64,000 bases of DNA. Origin: JBHOQX01 sp042408595 (lineage in GTDB: Bacteria; Chloroflexota; Chloroflexia; Chloroflexales; Roseiflexaceae). Made by a program: the position numbers and the translations under genes. The stretch covers positions 62,001 to 126,000 of the forward strand of contig JBHOQX010000131.1 in assembly GCA_042408595.1 (NCBI GenBank). Reading direction: 5' to 3'. This document shows positions 8,535 through 17,046 of the stretch, one piece after another; position 1 is the first letter of the stretch; each line of letters starts with the position of its first letter. The notes beneath the pieces are model-generated. The model ran no database searches and had not been told where the DNA came from. It saw only the letters and a list, made by a program, of their open reading frames with translations.

Positions 8535-11366
8535 ATGTTTGATCTGAGCCAATTTCACGGCCCGAACGCCGGCTATGTGCTGGAATTATACGACCGCTAC
8601 CTGAACGACCCCGCCTCGGTCGACCCGCAGACTCGCGCGATCTTCGCGCGCTGGACGCCCGCCGAGGCACCACCCGCCGCGCCCGCGCCGCCTGTCACGG
8701 CCGGCCCGGAGCGCACCGCGGTGGACACGCCGCTCGATGTGGCCCATATCGTCGGCGCGGCGCGCCTCATCCGCTACACCCGCGAGCTGGGGCACAAGGC
8801 CGCCCGGCTCGACCCGCTCGGCTCGGAGCCACCCGGCGACCCCGGGCTGCGCCTGGACGTCCATGGCGTCACCGAGGCCGATCTGGCGGCGCTGCCGGCC
8901 AGCATCGTGCGCGGGCCGTGCGTCGAGGGCTCGGCCAACGCCCTTGAAGCCTACCAGAAGCTGCGCGACGTCTATTGCGGCACGATCGGGTACGAGACCC
9001 AGCAGGTGCACGAGTTCGAGGAGCGGAGCTGGATCCGCCGCAGCGCCGAAGCCCGCCAGTTCTTCTACGGGTTGGACAACCCGGCTCGCCGCCGCGAGCT
9101 GCTCGAGCGGCTGACTGAGGTCGAGACCTTCGAGCGCTTCCTGCATACCACCTTCGTCGGGCAGCGGCGCTTCTCGCTCGAAGGGCTGGACATGCTCGTG
9201 CCCATGCTCGACTCGATCATCCGCAACGCGGCCGCCGCCGGCACGCGCGAGATCGTGATCGGCATGGCGCACCGCGGCCGGCTTAACGTCCTGGCCCATA
9301 TTCTGGGCAAGCCGTATGTCGCCATTCTCAGCGAATTCCACGCCGCCCACCGCGATGAAGGCGCGTCGCCCGAGGGCAAGGGCACGGTCGGCTGGATGGG
9401 CGACGTGAAGTATCACCTCGGCGCGCGCCGCGCCTACAAGGAGTCCGGGATCGAATCGATGCCGATCACCCTCGCGCCGAACCCAAGCCACCTCGAGTTC
9501 GTCAACCCGGTGGTCGAGGGACGCGCGCGCGCCGCGCAGGAGACCCGCGATCAGCCCGGCGCACCCCAGCAGGATGAGCATGCCTCGCTGGCCATCCTCA
9601 TCCACGGCGACGCGGCCTTCCCCGGGCAGGGGATCGTTGCCGAGACGCTCAACCTGTCGCGACTGCTCGGCTACAACACCGGCGGCACGATCCATATCAT
9701 CACCAACAACCAGATCGGCTTCACCACCGAGCCGAGCGACTCGCGCTCGACGCTCTACGCCAGCGACCTGGCGAAAGGGTTTGAGATCCCGGTCGTCCAT
9801 GTGAACGCCGACGATGTGGAGGCATGCATCGCCGTGGCGCGCATGGCCCATGCCTACCGCGAGCAGTTCGCCAAGGACTTCGTGATCGACCTGATCGGCT
9901 ACCGGCGCTGGGGGCACAACGAGGGTGACGAGCCGAGCTACACTCAGCCGAAGATGTACGAGCGGATCGCCAGCCACCCGACGGTGCGCGAGATCTGGGC
10001 CAGCACGCTGGAGCGGGAGGGGATCGTCGATAAGGCCGCGGCGGACGCGATGGTCGCCGCGGTGATGGAGCGGCTGCAGGCCGCGCGGCACGAAGCGGAG
10101 CGCATGCCGCCGGAGGACCGCCGACCCAAGCCGGCCCCGCCCGGCCTGGCCCGCCGCACCCCCACCGCCGTGCCGGCCGAGGAGTTGCGCGCGCTGAACG
10201 AGGCGCTCCTGGCGCGCCCGGAGGGCTTCACGCCCCACCCGCGGCTGGAGCGGCAGCTCGAACGGCGACGCGGCGCGCTGGATCAGCCCGGCGGTATCGA
10301 CTGGGCGCACGCCGAGGCGCTGGCGTTCGCGTCGGTTCTGGCGGACGGCATTCCCGTTCGCATGAGCGGGCAGGACAGCGAGCGCGGCACCTTCTCGCAG
10401 CGCCACCTGGTGCTGCACGATATCGTCACCGGGGCGACCTACACGCCGATGCAGGCGCTGCCGCAGGCCAAAGCCTCGTTCGCGATCTACAACAGCCCAC
10501 TCTCCGAGGCGGCTGTGCTCGGCTTCGAATACGGCTACTCGTCGCACGCGCCGGGCACGCTGGTACTCTGGGAGGCGCAGTTCGGCGACTTCGCCAACGG
10601 CGCGCAGGTGATCATCGACCAGTTCATCGTCTCCGGGCGGCAGAAGTGGGGCCAGCTCCCGGCGCTGGTGCTGCTGCTGCCGCACGGTTACGAGGGGCAG
10701 GGGCCGGAGCACTCCAGCGCTCGGCTCGAACGCTACCTGCAACTCGCCGCCGATGAGAACATCCGTGTGGCGACACCGACCAACGCGGCGCAGTACTTCC
10801 ACCTGCTGCGCCGACAGGCCGCCCTGCTGCTGAGCGACCCGCGCCCGCTGATCGTGATGACGCCCAAAAGCCTGCTGCGCCACCCACGCGCCGGCTCGTC
10901 GCTGGCCGACCTGGCGGAAGGGCACTTCCAGCGGGTGATCGACGACCCGACCGGCCGCGAGCGCGCCGATTCGATCACCCGGCTGGTGCTGTGCGCCGGC
11001 AAGGTGTATATCGACCTGATCGGCATGCCCGAATCGCGCGAGGCGCGGAACGTCGCGGTTATCCGCATGGAAGAGCTCTACTCCTTCCCGCAGGACGAGT
11101 TGCGCGCGGTGCTGGCGGGCTACCCGAACATCCGCGAGGTTGTCTGGCTGCAGGAGGAGCCGCGCAACATGGGCGCATGGAGCTATATCGCGCCGCTGCT
11201 GCGCCCGCTCATCCCGGCGGATGTGCCGCTGGCCTATGCCGGCCGCGCCCCATCGTCCACACCGGCCGAAGGCTCGCTGGCCGAGCACACCGTCGAGCAG
11301 ACGCGCATCATCCGCGAGGCGCTCACGGGCGAGATCAAGGAAGAGTTGGTGCCGGTGGCGGAGTGA
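8535..11366 (+). CDS. sucA: 2-oxoglutarate dehydrogenase E1 component
   Basis: A 943-residue thiamine-diphosphate enzyme that decarboxylates 2-oxoglutarate and passes the succinyl group to the E2 lipoyl domain (TCA cycle). The N-terminal segment FHGPNAGYVLELYDRYLNDP matches the short E2-binding region of OGDH E1. The catalytic core has GMAHRGRLNVL near residue 243, GDAAFPGQGIVAET near 358 and HNEGDEPSYTQP near 462, followed by the transketolase-like pyrimidine domain (LWEAQFGDFANGAQV, LLLPHGYEGQGPEHSS) and the C-terminal OGDH domain with WLQEEPRNMGAW. Length is normal for the family. The start has GGAG about 10 bases upstream. sucB follows on the same strand after 154 bp, so the two are probably co-transcribed. 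The E3 subunit is not in the window. Confidence 0.96.
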   Translation: MFDLSQFHGPNAGYVLELYDRYLNDPASVDPQTRAIFARWTPAEAPPAAPAPPVTAGPERTAVDTPLDVAHIVGAARLIRYTRELGHKAARLDPLGSEPPGDPGLRLDVHGVTEADLAALPASIVRGPCVEGSANALEAYQKLRDVYCGTIGYETQQVHEFEERSWIRRSAEARQFFYGLDNPARRRELLERLTEVETFERFLHTTFVGQRRFSLEGLDMLVPMLDSIIRNAAAAGTREIVIGMAHRGRLNVLAHILGKPYVAILSEFHAAHRDEGASPEGKGTVGWMGDVKYHLGARRAYKESGIESMPITLAPNPSHLEFVNPVVEGRARAAQETRDQPGAPQQDEHASLAILIHGDAAFPGQGIVAETLNLSRLLGYNTGGTIHIITNNQIGFTTEPSDSRSTLYASDLAKGFEIPVVHVNADDVEACIAVARMAHAYREQFAKDFVIDLIGYRRWGHNEGDEPSYTQPKMYERIASHPTVREIWASTLEREGIVDKAAADAMVAAVMERLQAARHEAERMPPEDRRPKPAPPGLARRTPTAVPAEELRALNEALLARPEGFTPHPRLERQLERRRGALDQPGGIDWAHAEALAFASVLADGIPVRMSGQDSERGTFSQRHLVLHDIVTGATYTPMQALPQAKASFAIYNSPLSEAAVLGFEYGYSSHAPGTLVLWEAQFGDFANGAQVIIDQFIVSGRQKWGQLPALVLLLPHGYEGQGPEHSSARLERYLQLAADENIRVATPTNAAQYFHLLRRQAALLLSDPRPLIVMTPKSLLRHPRAGSSLADLAEGHFQRVIDDPTGRERADSITRLVLCAGKVYIDLIGMPESREARNVAVIRMEELYSFPQDELRAVLAGYPNIREVVWLQEEPRNMGAWSYIAPLLRPLIPADVPLAYAGRAPSSTPAEGSLAEHTVEQTRIIREALTGEIKEELVPVAE

Positions 11367-11375
11367 TGACGGCCG

Positions 11376-11485
11376 GAAGACGGAGGACCGAAGACGAACG
11401 CAGGCGCAACGTTTTGCGAGCGTGTGGGTTCATAGCGTGGCTGACGTTCGCTTTTCGGTTGACGCACGACGGACGGACGCACGAC
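11376..11485. repeat. Degenerate short-repeat tract in the sucA-sucB gap
   Basis: The gap contains runs built on GACGGA/GACGAA/GACGCAC units (for example GACGGAGGACCGAAGACGAA and GACGCACGACGGACGGACGC). The same style of tract recurs in at least six other gaps of this window. Function unknown. Confidence 0.45.
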
Positions 11486-11520
11486 ACCGCTGAAGTCGGC
11501 AATGGCGTCAGGAGTTATGC

Positions 11521-12882
11521 ATGGCAGCAGAAATTCGCGTTCCGGCGCTCGGCGAGTCGATTGTCGAGGCGACGGTCAGCAAGTGGCGCAAACGGGTCGG
11601 CGAGCCGGTCAAGGCTGGTGAGACGCTGGTCGAGCTGGAGACCGATAAGATCAATGTCGAGGTGGCCGCCGAGCAGGACGGCGTGCTCGAGCAGATCGCC
11701 CAGCCGGAGGGCGCGAACGTGAACGTCGGCGACGTGCTCGGCATCATTGGCACGGGGGCCGGCGCGTCCGGCGAGGGCTCGAACGGCGCGCAGACCGCCG
11801 CGCCCGCGCCGCCGGCGGCTCAGCCTGCCCCCGTAGCTGCCGGCGACACCGGCGAGGCGCAGCCCGCTGGAGCCGTTTCCGCACCCGTCGGGCGCCGCGC
11901 CGATGTCGCCGCCACGCCGGTCGCGCGCAACGTCGCCGCGGCCGAAGGCGTCGATCTCAGCGGCGTGAGCGGCAGCGGCCCCGGCGGGCGCGTCACCAAG
12001 GGCGACGTGACAGCGCAGGTCACGGGGCGGCCTGCCGGGACGCCCGCCTCGCCCCCGCCGCAGACCGCGCCGCAGACCCCAGATCGGCCGCAGGGCGGCG
12101 GCCCGGCGGCGGACGATGGGGGGCGGCGGGCGGAGGCGCAGCCGCCGCAACTCCCGAACCTCGCGCCCCGCGCCGCGACAGACGGGCGCGAGGAGCGCAT
12201 GAAGCTCTCGCGCCGGCGTCAGACGATCGCCCGGCGGCTGGTGGAAGCGCAGCACACCGCCGCGATGCTCACCACCTTCAACGAGATCGACATGAGCGCG
12301 GTGGTCGAGCTGCGCAAGCGACGCAACCCGGAGTTCGAGAAGCGCTACGGCGTGAAGCTCGGCTTTATGTCGTTCTTCGTCAAGGCGGTTATCGGCGCGC
12401 TCAAGTTCCAACCGCGCCTCAATGCCGAGATCCAGGGCGACGAGCTGGTGTTGAAGAAATACTACGACATCGGCATCGCCGTGGCCGCCGAGGAGGGGCT
12501 GGTCGTCCCGGTGCTGCGCGACGCCGACCGCCTGAGCTTCGCCGAGATCGAGAAGGGGATCGCCGACCTGGCAGCCAAAGCCCGCGCCAACCAGCTCAGC
12601 CTGGCCGATTTGCAAGGGGGCACGTTCACGATCACCAACGGCGGCATCTTCGGCTCGCTGATGTCGACACCGATCCTGAACGCGCCGCAGGTCGGCATTC
12701 TCGGGATGCACGCGATCAAGGAGCGCCCGGTCGCCCTGGACGGGCAGGTCGTCATCCGCCCGATGATGTACGTCGCCCTCTCCTACGACCATCGGATCGT
12801 GGATGGGAGCGAGGCGGTGCGTTTCCTGGTACGCGTCAAGGAGCTGGTCGAAGACCCGGAGTCGCTGTTGTTGGAGGGGTGA
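11521..12882 (+). CDS. sucB: Dihydrolipoyllysine succinyltransferase (2-oxoglutarate dehydrogenase E2)
   Basis: A 453-residue E2 subunit that transfers succinyl from lipoate to CoA. Domains in order: one lipoyl domain (residues 1-76, ETDKINV with lipoyl Lys43), an Ala/Pro-rich linker, a peripheral subunit-binding domain (TPVARNVAAAEGVDLSGVSG, near 125-160), a second Pro/Gln-rich linker, and the catalytic domain from about 225 with the acyltransferase motif SYDHRIVDG (His424). The RRRQTIARRLVEAQ segment opens the catalytic domain. CAGGAG six bases upstream supports the start. It follows sucA and converges with the lyase gene at 12962 across a strong terminator. Confidence 0.95.
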   Translation: MAAEIRVPALGESIVEATVSKWRKRVGEPVKAGETLVELETDKINVEVAAEQDGVLEQIAQPEGANVNVGDVLGIIGTGAGASGEGSNGAQTAAPAPPAAQPAPVAAGDTGEAQPAGAVSAPVGRRADVAATPVARNVAAAEGVDLSGVSGSGPGGRVTKGDVTAQVTGRPAGTPASPPPQTAPQTPDRPQGGGPAADDGGRRAEAQPPQLPNLAPRAATDGREERMKLSRRRQTIARRLVEAQHTAAMLTTFNEIDMSAVVELRKRRNPEFEKRYGVKLGFMSFFVKAVIGALKFQPRLNAEIQGDELVLKKYYDIGIAVAAEEGLVVPVLRDADRLSFAEIEKGIADLAAKARANQLSLADLQGGTFTITNGGIFGSLMSTPILNAPQVGILGMHAIKERPVALDGQVVIRPMMYVALSYDHRIVDGSEAVRFLVRVKELVEDPESLLLEG

Positions 12883-12895
12883 GCGGAGCCATGAA

Positions 12896-12909
12896 TGATG
12901 CGTGATGCG
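12896..12909. repeat. Heptamer TGATGCG repeated twice
   Basis: Two exact TGATGCG units followed by TG, immediately after sucB. Similar ATGCGTGATGC-type tracts lie near 37660 and 43115. Confidence 0.4.
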
Positions 12910-12918
12910 TGGCGGAGA

Positions 12919-12955
12919 GGCGTGGAGGGGCTGCGCCCCTCCACGCCCCTTTCTT
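12919..12955. terminator. Bidirectional terminator between sucB and the lyase gene
   Basis: A 13-bp perfect stem (12919-12931 with 12935-12947) with a 3-nt loop, core GTGGAGGGGC/GCCCCTCCAC, followed on the plus strand by CCTTTCTTCC. It lies 14 bp before the stop codon of the convergent gene, so it can serve both transcripts. The GGAGGGGCTGCGCCCCTCC core is the dispersed hairpin repeat seen elsewhere in this window. Confidence 0.75.
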
Positions 12956-12961
12956 CCTGCC

Positions 12962-14383
12962 TCACCCGCCGCCGCCGACGCCGCTCATGATCCCGCCTTC
13001 GGTCATCGCGCGCACGTCGAGCAGTTTATCGACCTCGTCGGCAGAGAGCAGCCCCTTCTCCACCACCAACTCCTTGATCGTTCTGCCGGTCGCCAGCGCC
13101 TCCTTGGCGATCGCCGCGCCGTTCATGTAGCCGATCACCGGGTTGAGCGCAGTGACGAGGATCGCGTTCTTGGCGAGCCAGCCATAGGCTTTCTCGCGGT
13201 TCGCCGTGACCCCTACGACGCACTTCTCGGTGAAGGCGCGAATCGCGCCGATCAGGACGTGCATCATCTCGAACAGGTTGTGCGCGATAATCGGCATCAT
13301 CACATTCAGTTCGAGCTGGCCGGCCTGCGCCGCGAGCGAGACAGCGAGGTCGCACCCCTGCACGTGGAACGCTGCCATGTTCAGCATTTCGGCCAGCACT
13401 GGGTTGACCTTGCCGGGCATGATGCTCGAGCCGGGCTGCACCGCCGGCAGCCGGATCTCGTCCAGGCCAGTCGCCGGGCCGGAGGCGAGCAGGCGGAAGT
13501 CGTTGGCGATCCGGGTGAGTGTGATGCAGAGCGTGCGCAGCGCGGCGGAGAAGTCGGCCGGGTCCGCCATACTTTGCATCGACTCGAACAGGTTGCCGGA
13601 GGAGCGCAGCGGTTGGCCGATCAAGGTGGAGAGGCGGGCCACCATGCGCTTGTGGTATTCCGGGTGGGCGTTCAGCCCGGTGCCGGTAGCCGTGCCGCCG
13701 ATCCCCAGGCGGCGCAGCCGGTCGCCGGCGACAGCGATCCGCTCGCGGTCGTTGGCGACGGCCCGGGCGTACGCGCCGAACTCCTGTCCCAACCGCACCG
13801 GCACTGCGTCTTGCAGGTGCGTCCGCCCGGACTTCACCACATCGTCGAACTCATCCGCCTTGGCCTGCAGCGCCGCCGCCAGCCCGTCCACCGCGCCAAG
13901 CAGCTCATCCAGCCGCAGCAGCACGCCAAGGCGGATGGCGGTCGGGATGGTGTCGTTGGTGCTCTGCGCCATGTTGACGTGGTCGTTCGGGTTGACCGGC
14001 TTCTTCGGGTCGTCGAGCGCGTAGCCGAGGATCTGATTGGCGCGGTTGGCGATCACTTCGTTGACGTTCATGTTGTGGCTGGTGCCGGCGCCGGCCTGGA
14101 AGGGATCGACGACGAACTGGTCGCTCCAACGGCCATCGATCACCTCCTGCGCCGCCTGGATGATCGCATCGGCCAGTTTCGGGTCGAGCAGGCCGAGATC
14201 GCGGTTGACTTCGGCGGCGGCGCGCTTGATCAGGGCCTGCGCGGTGACAAACGCTGGATAGGGGCGCATCCCGCTGACCGGGAAATTCTGCACGGCACGC
14301 TGGGTCTGCGCGCCATAGAGCGCATCGGCGGGCACGCGCACCTCGCCGAGCGAGTCCTTTTCGATTCGATACTTGTCGGCCAT
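12962..14383 (-). CDS. Fumarase/aspartase-family lyase, aspartase-type signatures
   Basis: A 473-residue class II fumarase/aspartase superfamily enzyme (homotetramer, reversible addition to fumarate). The superfamily loop GSSIMPGKVNP is intact, as is GRTHLQDAVP. The residues that differ between subfamilies read like aspartate ammonia-lyase: GAGTSHNMN rather than GSGTQSNMN, QSTNDTIPT rather than QSSND, and AAQAGQLELNVMMP rather than a GNFELNVF-type stretch. Context next to sucAB would favour fumarase (fumC), which is how this gene might be labelled by homology. I therefore leave the symbol open. The ATG at 14383 has AAGGAG 8 bases upstream; a GTG three codons earlier overlaps that site. Confidence 0.88.
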   Translation of the reverse strand: MADKYRIEKDSLGEVRVPADALYGAQTQRAVQNFPVSGMRPYPAFVTAQALIKRAAAEVNRDLGLLDPKLADAIIQAAQEVIDGRWSDQFVVDPFQAGAGTSHNMNVNEVIANRANQILGYALDDPKKPVNPNDHVNMAQSTNDTIPTAIRLGVLLRLDELLGAVDGLAAALQAKADEFDDVVKSGRTHLQDAVPVRLGQEFGAYARAVANDRERIAVAGDRLRRLGIGGTATGTGLNAHPEYHKRMVARLSTLIGQPLRSSGNLFESMQSMADPADFSAALRTLCITLTRIANDFRLLASGPATGLDEIRLPAVQPGSSIMPGKVNPVLAEMLNMAAFHVQGCDLAVSLAAQAGQLELNVMMPIIAHNLFEMMHVLIGAIRAFTEKCVVGVTANREKAYGWLAKNAILVTALNPVIGYMNGAAIAKEALATGRTIKELVVEKGLLSADEVDKLLDVRAMTEGGIMSGVGGGG

Positions 14384-14425
14384 GTGGCGCACTCCTTCGT
14401 TGAGCCGCGAGCGGAACCGACACCC

Positions 14426-14434
14426 ATGGTAGCA
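14426..14434 (-). promoter_or_regulatory. Candidate extended -10 for the lyase gene
   Basis: Read on the minus strand this is TGCTACCAT, an extended -10 form, about 45 bp upstream of the start codon. No convincing -35 box. Confidence 0.3.
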
Positions 14435-14521
14435 CGAAAGCGCCCGGCGGACGCGACGTGGGCCTGACGGTCTCTTCTCACTGCCAGCAGTGGCTCCCTT
14501 AGACTAGCCCAAGCACACGGA

Positions 14522-15214
14522 TGTCAGGTCGCTGGTGAGCGCTACGAGCCGTATGTCGGGCGCCGGAGCGGGCTGGTAGCGTGGGAGTTGCTCGGCTGGC
14601 CGGCGCCGCCGCCGGGGCTGGCCTGGCTAGACGTCGGCTGCGGCACCGGCGGTCGCGCGCATGTCGCGGTGGGCGACGCCCGGGCGCTGTCGGTCGCGGG
14701 CGCGTCGTTCGATCAGGCTGTCTCCGGGCTGGTGCTGAACTTCGTTCCCCAGCCGGCGCGGGCCATCACCGAGATGGCCCGCGCCGTGCGGCCGGGCGGT
14801 GTGGTCGCCGCCTTCGTGTGGGAGTACGCCGCGGGCATGGAGATGATGCGCGCCGTCTGGGACGCCGCGGCGGCATCGGACCCGGACGCCCCCGCACTGA
14901 ACGAGGGCCGCCGCTTCCCGCTCTGCCAGCCAGGGCCGCTTGGCGAGCTGCTCTCCCGCGCCGGGCTTGGGGCTGTCGACGTGCGGCCGATCGACATCCG
15001 CACCGACGGCCGCAACTTCGACAACGACTGGTCGCCGTTTCGCGGCGGGCAGGGGCCGGCCCCCGGGTACGTCGCGTCGCTGGACGAGCCGCGCCGGGCG
15101 ATGCTGCGCGAGCGGCTGCGCGCCAGCCTGCCGACCGCCGCGGACGGCGCGATCCACCTACGGGCGCGCAGCTGGGCGGCGCATGGGCGCGTGGCGGCCC
15201 CCGCCGCGCCGTGA
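14522..15214 (+). pseudogene. Remnant of a class I SAM-dependent methyltransferase
   Basis: The frame reads GERYEPYVGRRSGLVAWEL, then LDVGCGTG (motif I), and then jumps directly to VGDARALSVAGASFDQAVSG and MARAVRPGGVVAAFVWEY. Type-11 methyltransferases normally have about 40 residues between the motif I loop and the GDA segment, including the acidic residue that holds the SAM ribose; here they are missing without a frame break. The conserved N-terminus is readable from about 14522 but has no start codon with a ribosome binding site. The C-terminal half (GGQGPAPGYVASLDEPRR) is intact. Loss of the cofactor-binding core plus loss of the start argues for a decayed gene. A shortened translated product from TTG 14588 cannot be excluded. 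Confidence 0.65.
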
Positions 15215-15282
15215 GATGGCGGAAAGGCGCGTGGCGGCCGGGCACGGTACCATGCTGCCAGCGCACCTGAGGGAGACACACA

Positions 15283-15504
15283 ATGACAACAGCCGATGTC
15301 GAGCATATGTATCAGACGCAGATTCAACGGCTGGCCCGCGAGGAGCAGCTTCGCCTTGTGGCAATCATTGTCAGCGCACTGGCGCAAAACACAACGCCAG
15401 AGCCTGCTCCAAAGCGCAGTATCATAGACCTCCGCGGTCTTGGCAAGGAGATTTGGGAAGGGATCGATGCGCAGGAGTATATCAACAAACTACGAGACGA
15501 ATAG
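15283..15504 (+). CDS. Putative antitoxin of a VapBC-like pair
   Basis: A 73-residue acidic small protein. The N-terminal half (VEHMYQTQIQRLAREEQLRL) is helical and the C-terminal half (GLGKEIWEGIDAQEYINKL) is the toxin-binding type tail found on small antitoxins paired with PIN-domain toxins. A GAGGGAGACACACA leader gives a good ribosome binding site. The PIN reading frame begins 11 bp downstream. Base composition from about 15283 to 15960 is clearly less GC-rich than the rest of the window, which suggests horizontal arrival. The antitoxin is intact although its partner is interrupted. Confidence 0.7.
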   Translation: MTTADVEHMYQTQIQRLAREEQLRLVAIIVSALAQNTTPEPAPKRSIIDLRGLGKEIWEGIDAQEYINKLRDE

Positions 15505-15515
15505 GAACACCGTCC

Positions 15516-15971
15516 ATGATGCCGCTCGCAGATGCTTTGGCGGGGTTCGACCGTAGTGGTATAGGAACGGCGCCAATTATCTATTTAGTCGAGGCAAATT
15601 CACGATATGACGCGATCGTTACGCATATATCTGAGCAAATTCAGGACGGCAAGATTATCGGCTTTACCTCGGTCATCAGCTTAAAAGAGGTTCTCACCCA
15701 GCCACTATGACACGTTAATCTCACGCTTGCGCAAAAATATCGCGCCATTCGTCTTGAGCGCGAGTATTTCTCGACGCTATCAATTAACTCGGGCATCGCA
15801 GACCGAGCAGCTGAGTTGCGTGCGCGGCATCGTCTCAGAACGCCGGATGCCCTGCAAATTGCCGCCGCCCTGTCGGTTGGATGCCGGGCATTCCTCACGA
15901 ATGATGCCAGCCTCGGCCGCATGAACGAATTGCGGGTCCTCGGGCTGGACGATTTCAGTGCGGCATCCTGA
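15516..15971 (+). pseudogene. PIN-domain (VapC-like) toxin with an in-frame stop
   Basis: The reading frame from ATG 15516 to TGA 15971 is open except for one TGA at 15708-15710. Before the stop it reads APIIYLVEANSRYD and TSVISLKEVLTQPL; after it, in the same frame, NLTLAQKYRAI, IADRAAELRARH, TPDALQIAAALSVGC and FLTND, the usual PIN-toxin C-terminal motifs. Relatives commonly have Arg after QPL, so a CGA-to-TGA change would explain the stop. The position of the first catalytic Asp (LDTxP in many VapC proteins) reads GTAP, a second sign of inactivation. Normal activity would be RNA cleavage. A sequencing error or recoding at TGA are the alternatives. Confidence 0.75.
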
Positions 15972-16073
15972 ACACCTCGCTTTATCGCCGCCCCCGCCGC
16001 CAGCGCCGCCCGCCCGGCCAGGCGGATCAACATGCTCTCGGCTGCCTCTGCTCCGCCAGGCGCGCCCGGCCCA

Positions 16074-16934
16074 TCACCCAGCCGCGGTGGGCCGGCCATT
16101 CGCCGCCTGGAGCGCGCTGCTGCGCTCGTAGACCCGCACGCTATCGCCCACCCCCACGCCGAGAGTCTGGGCGGCGTTGCCGTTGCGCACCGCGATCTCC
16201 AGGCGGTCGCTGCTGCCGATCAGCGCCATCAGCGCGCCGAGCGGCGCGTGCGCGTAGGTCCGGTAGAGCCCAGGGATGTGCTGCCCAATGAGCTCGGCGG
16301 TCAACTCCGGGCCGATGCCGGCCTGCTCCAGATGCCGCGGGGTGATGTTGGTGATGCAGTTACCGAAATGGTCGATGTGGATGATCCGCCCAACCAGCCC
16401 GCCGGCGCGGTGCGGCCCCGGCTGCTCCAGCGCTGCCTCGGTGATCGCCGGGCGCTCCGGACCGAGCGCCGTACGCGGGACGCCCCTGGCCAAGTGTGCC
16501 GCGACCGGCGCGAAGATATCGCGCCCGTGGAAGGTACTGCTGACGTTCGCCAGCCAGTAGCGCCGCTCGGTCAGCTCCGTCACCGCGCAGCGCCCCGGCC
16601 CCCACTGCTCCAGCGCGTCGCGCCAGACATACGTCAGCACGCCGTTGTCCGGGGCGACAAACCACGCCGCCGGCGTCTCCAGCACGATCGCCGCGCGGTC
16701 CCCGCCGACGCCCGGATCGACCACCACCAGATGCACGGTGCCGGGCGGAAAGTAGCCGTCGAAGGTCTGCACCATGTACGCCCCCTGGTGAATGTTCTGC
16801 GGCGAGACCTGGTGCGTGATGTCGATCAACCGGGCGGCCGGCGCGATGCCGAGAATCACGCCCTTCATGATCCCAACGTAACTGTCCTCAACGCCGAAAT
16901 CGGTCGTCAGCGTGATGATCCCGCTGGGATTCAT
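16074..16934 (-). CDS. SAM hydroxide adenosyltransferase (DUF62 family)
   Basis: A 286-residue soluble enzyme of the DUF62/fluorinase family, which splits S-adenosylmethionine with hydroxide to adenosine and methionine. The N-terminal domain holds ITLTTDFGVEDSYVGIMKG, then IDITHQVSPQNI and the conserved DPGVGG loop; the C-terminal beta-barrel domain includes IHIDHFGNCITNI. The start at 16934 follows an AAGGGGG ribosome binding site; the frame extends upstream through a repeat tract that is unlikely to be translated. It lies 112 bp after the dynamin-like gene on the same strand. Its cellular role in bacteria is not well established. Confidence 0.88.
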   Translation of the reverse strand: MNPSGIITLTTDFGVEDSYVGIMKGVILGIAPAARLIDITHQVSPQNIHQGAYMVQTFDGYFPPGTVHLVVVDPGVGGDRAAIVLETPAAWFVAPDNGVLTYVWRDALEQWGPGRCAVTELTERRYWLANVSSTFHGRDIFAPVAAHLARGVPRTALGPERPAITEAALEQPGPHRAGGLVGRIIHIDHFGNCITNITPRHLEQAGIGPELTAELIGQHIPGLYRTYAHAPLGALMALIGSSDRLEIAVRNGNAAQTLGVGVGDSVRVYERSSALQAANGRPTAAG

Positions 16935-16952
16935 CGGCACCCCCTTGCAATG

Positions 16953-16987
16953 CGACGATGACCAGGTGACACGATGACGAGATGACC
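16953..16987. repeat. Degenerate GATGAC/GGTGAC repeat tract
   Basis: The sequence is built from GATGACC, GGTGACA, GATGACG and GATGACC units in a row. It lies between the dynamin-like gene and the SAM hydrolase gene and is probably part of their untranslated region. Confidence 0.5.
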
Positions 16988-17046
16988 TATGAGGGCAGGG
17001 GCCTGGGCGGTAGTGCGTCGATTGCAGCAGCTGCACCCTCACCGCA

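Noticed and set aside
8586..11288. A 900-codon open frame on the minus strand opposite sucA, and similar long frames opposite other genes
   Set aside because: In very GC-rich DNA the complement of real genes stays open for long stretches. The minus-strand product is Arg/His/Gln-rich with no family motif, while the plus strand encodes a clear sucA.
15283..15971. An active toxin-antitoxin system
   Set aside because: The PIN frame has an in-frame stop and lacks the expected first catalytic Asp, so only the antitoxin is likely functional.
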